Assembly (NCBI GenBank): GCA_011371325.1
Contig: DRQV01000164.1
Location: 1 to 9,698, forward strand
Source of the DNA: Thioploca sp.
Lineage (GTDB): Bacteria > Pseudomonadota > Gammaproteobacteria > Beggiatoales > Beggiatoaceae
Direction: 5' to 3'
Length of the DNA stretch: 9,698 bases
The stretch's first letter is position 1, and each line of letters begins with the position of its first letter. The notes under the pieces were generated by a model that saw only the letters and a program-made list of their open reading frames with translations, did no database searches and was not told where the DNA came from. Shown here piece by piece: positions 6,173 through 9,698 of the stretch. A program made the translations under genes and the position numbers.

Positions 6173-6441
6173 TTTTAGTGATCCTTAGTTAGTTAATTAG
6201 AGTTGATATTAACATATAGGACTATAAAATAATAACCAAATATTATTATTGGATATTGAGAATAAAATTTTAGAGAAAAATTTGGTAATTATTAAACTAA
6301 CCCCCAAATAAAATCATAACGTGACATAACCTAGTATTATTAGTAATATATTTAAGCTTATTTGATAAAATTTACAATAGAAATTTTACTGTCATAATTA
6401 AATTAATATGAAAACATTTTTACTATCATCAGAGAATCACT
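6173..6441. other. Divergent control region between the exported-protein gene and topA
   Basis: A 269-bp AT-rich spacer. On the plus strand it holds a good topA promoter candidate near 6371-6398. On the minus strand I see only weak options for the exported-protein gene, for example TTGGTT at 6234-6239 followed after 17 nt by TATGTT, plus its AAGGA ribosome binding site at 6182-6186. A short CCCCC run occurs near 6301-6305. No operator or riboswitch was recognised. Confidence 0.5.
6371..6398 (+). promoter_or_regulatory. Candidate topA promoter
   Basis: TTTACA (6371-6376, 5 of 6 matches) and CATAAT (6393-6398, 5 of 6) are separated by 16 nt. The start point would be near 6405, giving a leader of roughly 37 nt before the GTG at 6442. 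An overlapping alternative is TTGATA (6362-6367) with TTTACT (6385-6390) at 17 nt. Confidence 0.45.
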
Positions 6442-8718
6442 GTGAAAAATTTAGTTATAGTTGAGTCTCCGGCTAAAGCCAAGACCATTGAGAAATATTT
6501 GGGGAAAAATTTTAAAGTTTTAGCTTCTTTTGGCCATGTGCGTGATTTATTGCCGAAAAGTGGAGCGGTAGATACTGATAATGACTTTGCTATGAAGTAT
6601 CAAATTATTGAGAAAAATTTTAAATATGTTGATGCTATTACTAAAGCCATGAAAACTGCTAAAGTTTTATACTTAGCAACTGACCCGGATAGAGAAGGAG
6701 AAGCAATTTCTTGGCATCTATATGAAATTTTACAAGAACAAAAACTTTTAAAAAATAAAACTGTTCATCGAGTAGCTTTTCATGAGATTACTAAAACAGC
6801 TATTAAAGAAGCAATAGATAATCCTCGTTCTTTATCAATGGATTTGGTTAATGCCCAACAAGCTCGACGTGCATTAGATTATTTAGTAGGTTTTAACCTT
6901 TCCCCGGTATTGTGGAGAAAAATTCGCAAAGGATTATCTGCTGGTCGAGTGCAAAGCCCAGCTTTACGTTTAATTGTTGAGCGTGAAATAGAAATTGAAA
7001 ATTTTAAACCACGAGAATATTGGACGATAGATGCAAAATGTAAAAAAGAACGACGAACTTTTGAGGCAAAATTGAATTTATTAGCCAAGAAGAAAATAAG
7101 TCAATTTAGTATAACTAAAGAAGAAAATGCTACTAAAATTAAAACTAAATTACTAGAATTAGCTAATGGTCAATTGACAGTAACTCAAGTTAAGAAAAAA
7201 CAACGTCGTCGACAACCAGCTAGCCCATTTACCACTTCAACTTTACAACAAGAAGCTGCTCGTAAATTAGGTTTTGCAACTAAACGCACGATGCAGATTG
7301 CTCAACAATTATATGAAGGAATAGATACTGGCGATGGTGCAACTGGTTTAATTACTTATATGCGGACTGATTCAGTAAATTTGGCTGATGAAGCGATTGC
7401 TGATATCCGTATGATGATACAAGAAAAGTATGGGAAAGAAAATTTACCTAAGCAAGCTCGTAAGTTTAAAACTAAAGCTAAAAATGCCCAAGAAGCTCAT
7501 GAGGCGATTAGGCCTACTTCAGCTTTAACTTATCCTGATAATATAAAATCTAATTTAAATTCGGATCAATTTAAACTTTATACTCTAATTTGGAAACGTA
7601 CTATTGCCTGTCAAATGATTTATGCTACCTTAGATACAGTGGCTGTTGATTTAGCTTGTGGTAATAGTGAAAATAATTTTAGAGCTAATGGTTCGGTAGT
7701 GGTAAAACCAGGATTTTTGTTGGTTTATGAAGAAGGTATAGACGATAAGAAAAAATCTGATAGTGATGAAAAAATGCTACCGCCATTAGAAGTTGGTGAG
7801 TTGATTAAATTACAAGATATTCTTGCTAATCAACATTTTACTGAACCAGCACCACGTTTTTCTGAAGCTAGTTTAGTTAAAAGTTTAGAAGAATTTGGGA
7901 TTGGTCGCCCTTCTACTTATTCATCTATAATTTCGACCTTACAACAAAGAGAATATGTTAATTTAGAAAAAAAGCGGTTTATCCCTACCGATGTTGGTAG
8001 AGTAGTGAATAAATTGCTAACTGAACATTTTAAGCTTTATATCGATTATGACTTCACTGCTAAACTAGAAGATCAACTTGATGAAATAGCTCGTGGAGAA
8101 AAAGAATGGATTCCATTAATGCAACGTTTTTGGACTAAATTCAAAAGTTTAGTTGATGAAAAAATGGAGTCAGTACAGCGAGAAGACTTGCATGAAACTT
8201 TAGATGAAGCTTGTCCTAAATGTAAAAAACCTTTGAATAAACGACTTGGTAGGCGAGGACATTTTATAGGTTGTAGTGGTTATCCAGATTGTGATTATAC
8301 GCGTAATATGGATGGAGAAGAATACACTCCAGCTAAACCAGAAATAGTGGAAGGACGAAAATGTCCTAAATGTGATTCAGATTTAGTTATTAAACAAGGA
8401 CATAGTAAATTTATTGGGTGTAGTAATTATCCAAAATGTAAATTTATAGAAGCATTAGAAAAACCTATTGATACTGGAATTACTTGTCCAGACTGTGGAA
8501 AAGCTAATTTAATTCAAAAAAAATCACGTTATGGTTCAACTTTTTATTCTTGTGCAAGCTATCCAACCTGTAAATATGCTATTTCTGGAAAACCATTAGC
8601 AGAGAGCTGTCCGGAATGTAATTGGCCAATTTTAATGTTAAAAATAACTAAAAGATATGGAACTCAAAAAATATGTCCACAAAAAACTTGTACTTATGTA
8701 ATAACAGTGGAAGATTGA
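6442..8718 (+). CDS. topA: DNA topoisomerase I (type IA)
   Basis: Relaxes negative supercoils by cutting one strand through a tyrosine linkage and passing the other through. The 758-residue protein starts with a Toprim domain: VIVESPAKAKT with catalytic Glu8, and ATDPDREGEA with the Mg-binding residues Asp81, Asp83 and Glu85. The active-site Tyr306 sits in GLITYMRTDS, and QEAHEAIRPT follows in the central core. Residues 591-751 hold four C4 zinc ribbons, each opening CPxC or CPEC and closing with a second Cys pair; the fourth closes with CPQKTC. The length is shorter than E. coli TopA (865) because the C-terminal tail ends right after the fourth ribbon. The start is GTG at 6442 (MKNLVIVESP), with a weak AGAGAA upstream; homology to the family N-terminus fixes it. 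No frameshift or missing catalytic residue was seen. Confidence 0.98.
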   Translation: MKNLVIVESPAKAKTIEKYLGKNFKVLASFGHVRDLLPKSGAVDTDNDFAMKYQIIEKNFKYVDAITKAMKTAKVLYLATDPDREGEAISWHLYEILQEQKLLKNKTVHRVAFHEITKTAIKEAIDNPRSLSMDLVNAQQARRALDYLVGFNLSPVLWRKIRKGLSAGRVQSPALRLIVEREIEIENFKPREYWTIDAKCKKERRTFEAKLNLLAKKKISQFSITKEENATKIKTKLLELANGQLTVTQVKKKQRRRQPASPFTTSTLQQEAARKLGFATKRTMQIAQQLYEGIDTGDGATGLITYMRTDSVNLADEAIADIRMMIQEKYGKENLPKQARKFKTKAKNAQEAHEAIRPTSALTYPDNIKSNLNSDQFKLYTLIWKRTIACQMIYATLDTVAVDLACGNSENNFRANGSVVVKPGFLLVYEEGIDDKKKSDSDEKMLPPLEVGELIKLQDILANQHFTEPAPRFSEASLVKSLEEFGIGRPSTYSSIISTLQQREYVNLEKKRFIPTDVGRVVNKLLTEHFKLYIDYDFTAKLEDQLDEIARGEKEWIPLMQRFWTKFKSLVDEKMESVQREDLHETLDEACPKCKKPLNKRLGRRGHFIGCSGYPDCDYTRNMDGEEYTPAKPEIVEGRKCPKCDSDLVIKQGHSKFIGCSNYPKCKFIEALEKPIDTGITCPDCGKANLIQKKSRYGSTFYSCASYPTCKYAISGKPLAESCPECNWPILMLKITKRYGTQKICPQKTCTYVITVED

Positions 8719-8759
8719 TTTTAAACTGAATAAGCTTATAATAGAATTATTTTAAATGA

Positions 8760-8833
8760 TCGGGGCGAGAAGATTTGAACTTCCGACCCCCACAACCCCA
8801 TTGTGGTGCGCTACCAGGCTGCGCTACGCCCCG
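8760..8833 (-). tRNA. proL: tRNA-Pro, anticodon GGG
   Basis: The minus strand folds into a complete cloverleaf of 74 nt: acceptor CGGGGCG/CGCCCCG, D-arm GCGC...GCGC, anticodon stem CCACA/TGTGG with loop ATGGGGT, variable loop GGGTC, and T-arm GGAAG TTCAAAT CTTCT with one G-U pair. The anticodon GGG occupies 8797-8799 and reads CCC and CCU proline codons. The sequence closely resembles E. coli proL as I remember it. The discriminator base is A at 8760. The genome continues TCA rather than CCA, so the 3' CCA must be added by tRNA nucleotidyltransferase. Confidence 0.97.
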
Positions 8834-8842
8834 AGTGGAAAA

Positions 8843-8871
8843 AGAATACTAAAGTGAATATTATTTGTCAA
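8843..8871 (-). promoter_or_regulatory. Strong sigma-70 promoter of tRNA-Pro
   Basis: On the minus strand a perfect -35 TTGACA (8866-8871) is followed by a 17-nt spacer and a -10 TATTCT (8843-8848, 4 of 6 matches), ending 9 nt before the first base of the tRNA. Initiation would fall almost at the tRNA 5' end. Motif quality, ideal spacing and position make this the best promoter in the window. Confidence 0.75.
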
Positions 8872-8885
8872 GTTATATACTATTT

Positions 8886-9368
8886 CTAATCTAAAGTTCT
8901 TACGAATAATGTGGATTCGCAATTAGGGCAGGTTGGAATATAATCTGGTTTTTTGAAATGTATTGCTTTATTGCAACTAGCACAATATAAAGTTCCTAAA
9001 CCAGTTATTTCTCCGGCATGCCACTCCATTGCTTGATGAGCTCTTTCGGCAAGATTGTCTAGTTCTAATTTAGATTGATCTACCATCAGACTAAACATAT
9101 TTAATAACTGTTCTTCAATAAGTTCTAGGTCAAATTTTATCCAATCTACTAAAGCTTGTTCAGTAGAAACGATAAATTTAGCCGCATCTTGTAAGTCTCG
9201 CAATAAATAATCGCCAATATTTTCTGCTTCATCACGGCTAAGTTCTTTAAGATCAATAGCTGTTTCAATAGCAGTATCAATCCGTTGGCTCAATGTATCA
9301 TTTTTAGCTGCTTCAGCTCGAGACAACATTTTTTGATATGCTGGAGCTAAATTTGGATTTTCTTTCAT
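8886..9368 (-). CDS. Zinc-ribbon protein, YbeL-like (DUF1451 family)
   Basis: A 160-residue cytoplasmic protein with a long helical N-terminal part (about 1-118, many Ala, Glu, Leu and Asp) and a C-terminal zinc ribbon: Cys129-x2-Cys132 (YCASCNKA) and Cys147-x2-Cys150 (TCPNCE). This layout and the GEITGLGTLYC lead-in match the DUF1451 / YbeL family common in gammaproteobacteria, whose biochemical role is not established. The ATG at 9366-9368 has only a weak purine-rich stretch upstream. It begins 16 nt after the stop of the outer-membrane barrel gene, so the two are probably co-transcribed. It ends in two closely spaced in-frame TAG codons (8886-8888 and 8880-8882), just before the tRNA-Pro promoter. 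Confidence 0.85.
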   Translation of the reverse strand: MKENPNLAPAYQKMLSRAEAAKNDTLSQRIDTAIETAIDLKELSRDEAENIGDYLLRDLQDAAKFIVSTEQALVDWIKFDLELIEEQLLNMFSLMVDQSKLELDNLAERAHQAMEWHAGEITGLGTLYCASCNKAIHFKKPDYIPTCPNCESTLFVRTLD

Positions 9369-9384
9369 GTCAATTTCATCTGAT

Positions 9385-9698
9385 TTAAAATGGTATTTTT
9401 ACACTTAATTCAAAATGCACTCCATCATCTTGCAGGTCTTTGTCATCTGGTTCTTGTACATCACGCAACGCATGTCCCCAATAAATTTGAGTGTTTACAA
9501 AACGACCTGGACTCCAACGCAAACCTAAGCCAACACTAGAAATATTTTTTGGATCAGGAGTATCTATATCAGTGTTCCAAGAGCGACCATAATCAATAAA
9601 CGGAGCTATTTGTATTTCGCCATCTTCTGGAGTTTTGCTAATATATTTAATTGGTAATTTAGTAACTGGAATTCTCCATTCCAATGAGCTAATCAAAC
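9385..9698 (-). CDS. C-terminus of an outer-membrane beta-barrel, ShlB/FhaC (TPS) type; N-terminus outside the window
   Basis: Only the last 104 codons are present; the frame is open through the window edge. The residues alternate as in amphipathic beta strands: LEWRIPV, then IQIAPFIDYGRSWN, then SVGLGLRWSPG, then VNTQIYWGHALRDV, and finally VHFELSVKIPF ending in Phe. The pattern of a Phe-Ile-Asp-x-Gly-Arg strand, a Ser-Val-Gly-Leu-Gly-Leu-Arg-Trp strand and a C-terminal Phe matches the end of ShlB/FhaC/HecB two-partner-secretion transporters in the Omp85 superfamily, which export large adhesins or haemolysins. Another Omp85-like barrel cannot be excluded from this fragment. A TTG at 9694-9696 could be misread as a start but is internal. 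The secreted partner gene is not in the window. Confidence 0.75.
   Translation of the reverse strand, partial: LISSLEWRIPVTKLPIKYISKTPEDGEIQIAPFIDYGRSWNTDIDTPDPKNISSVGLGLRWSPGRFVNTQIYWGHALRDVQEPDDKDLQDDGVHFELSVKIPF

Noticed and set aside
6879..7088. Open frame on the minus strand inside topA
   Set aside because: Antisense shadow of a highly conserved topA region.
9694..9696. TTG as the start of a complete 103-residue protein
   Set aside because: The frame is open to the window edge and the translation is plainly the C-terminal end of a larger beta-barrel.

Overview
The window is AT-rich, roughly one third G+C by eye, and reads as a chromosomal segment of a gammaproteobacterium. The evidence is a proL-type tRNA-Pro, a YbeL-like (DUF1451) zinc-ribbon protein, E. 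coli-like MoaD and MoaE, a topoisomerase I with four C-terminal zinc ribbons, a predicted two-partner-secretion/Omp85-type barrel, and two lipoproteins with clear lipoboxes. The low G+C together with a large multi-domain sensor kinase would fit Beggiatoa/Thiotrichales-like bacteria, but that placement is inference from general style and not from a marker gene. The standard genetic code applies: TAA, TGA and TAG all end genes here.

Layout. 1-701 (minus): two small lipoprotein genes in tandem. The upstream one carries an in-frame TAG, after which the reading frame stays open for 48 codons and ends overlapping the start of the next gene. 702-1227: an AT-rich gap between divergent genes with little recognisable content. 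1228-3798 (plus): a soluble hybrid histidine kinase, REC-coiled coil-PAS-HisKA-HATPase-REC-REC. 3804-4455 (minus): moaD-moaE, the two subunits of molybdopterin synthase, converging on the kinase with only 5 bp between stop codons. 4554-5252 (minus): a GNAT acetyltransferase flanked on both sides by hairpins. 5294-6172 (minus): an exported protein of unknown function. 6173-6441: a divergent control region. 6442-8718 (plus): topA. 8760-8833 (minus): tRNA-Pro(GGG) with its own near-consensus promoter. 8886-9368 (minus): the zinc-ribbon protein. 9385-9698 (minus): the C-terminus of an outer-membrane beta-barrel that runs off the window.

The genes do not form one pathway. topA, tRNA-Pro and moaDE are housekeeping or cofactor genes; the kinase, the two lipoproteins, the exported protein and the outer-membrane barrel concern signalling and the cell envelope. 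No mobile element, CRISPR array, integrase or defence cassette was seen. The most notable sequence-level observations are the amber-interrupted lipoprotein gene, the overlap between the MoaD Gly-Gly codons and the moaE ribosome binding site, and the strand-biased hairpins flanking the acetyltransferase gene.
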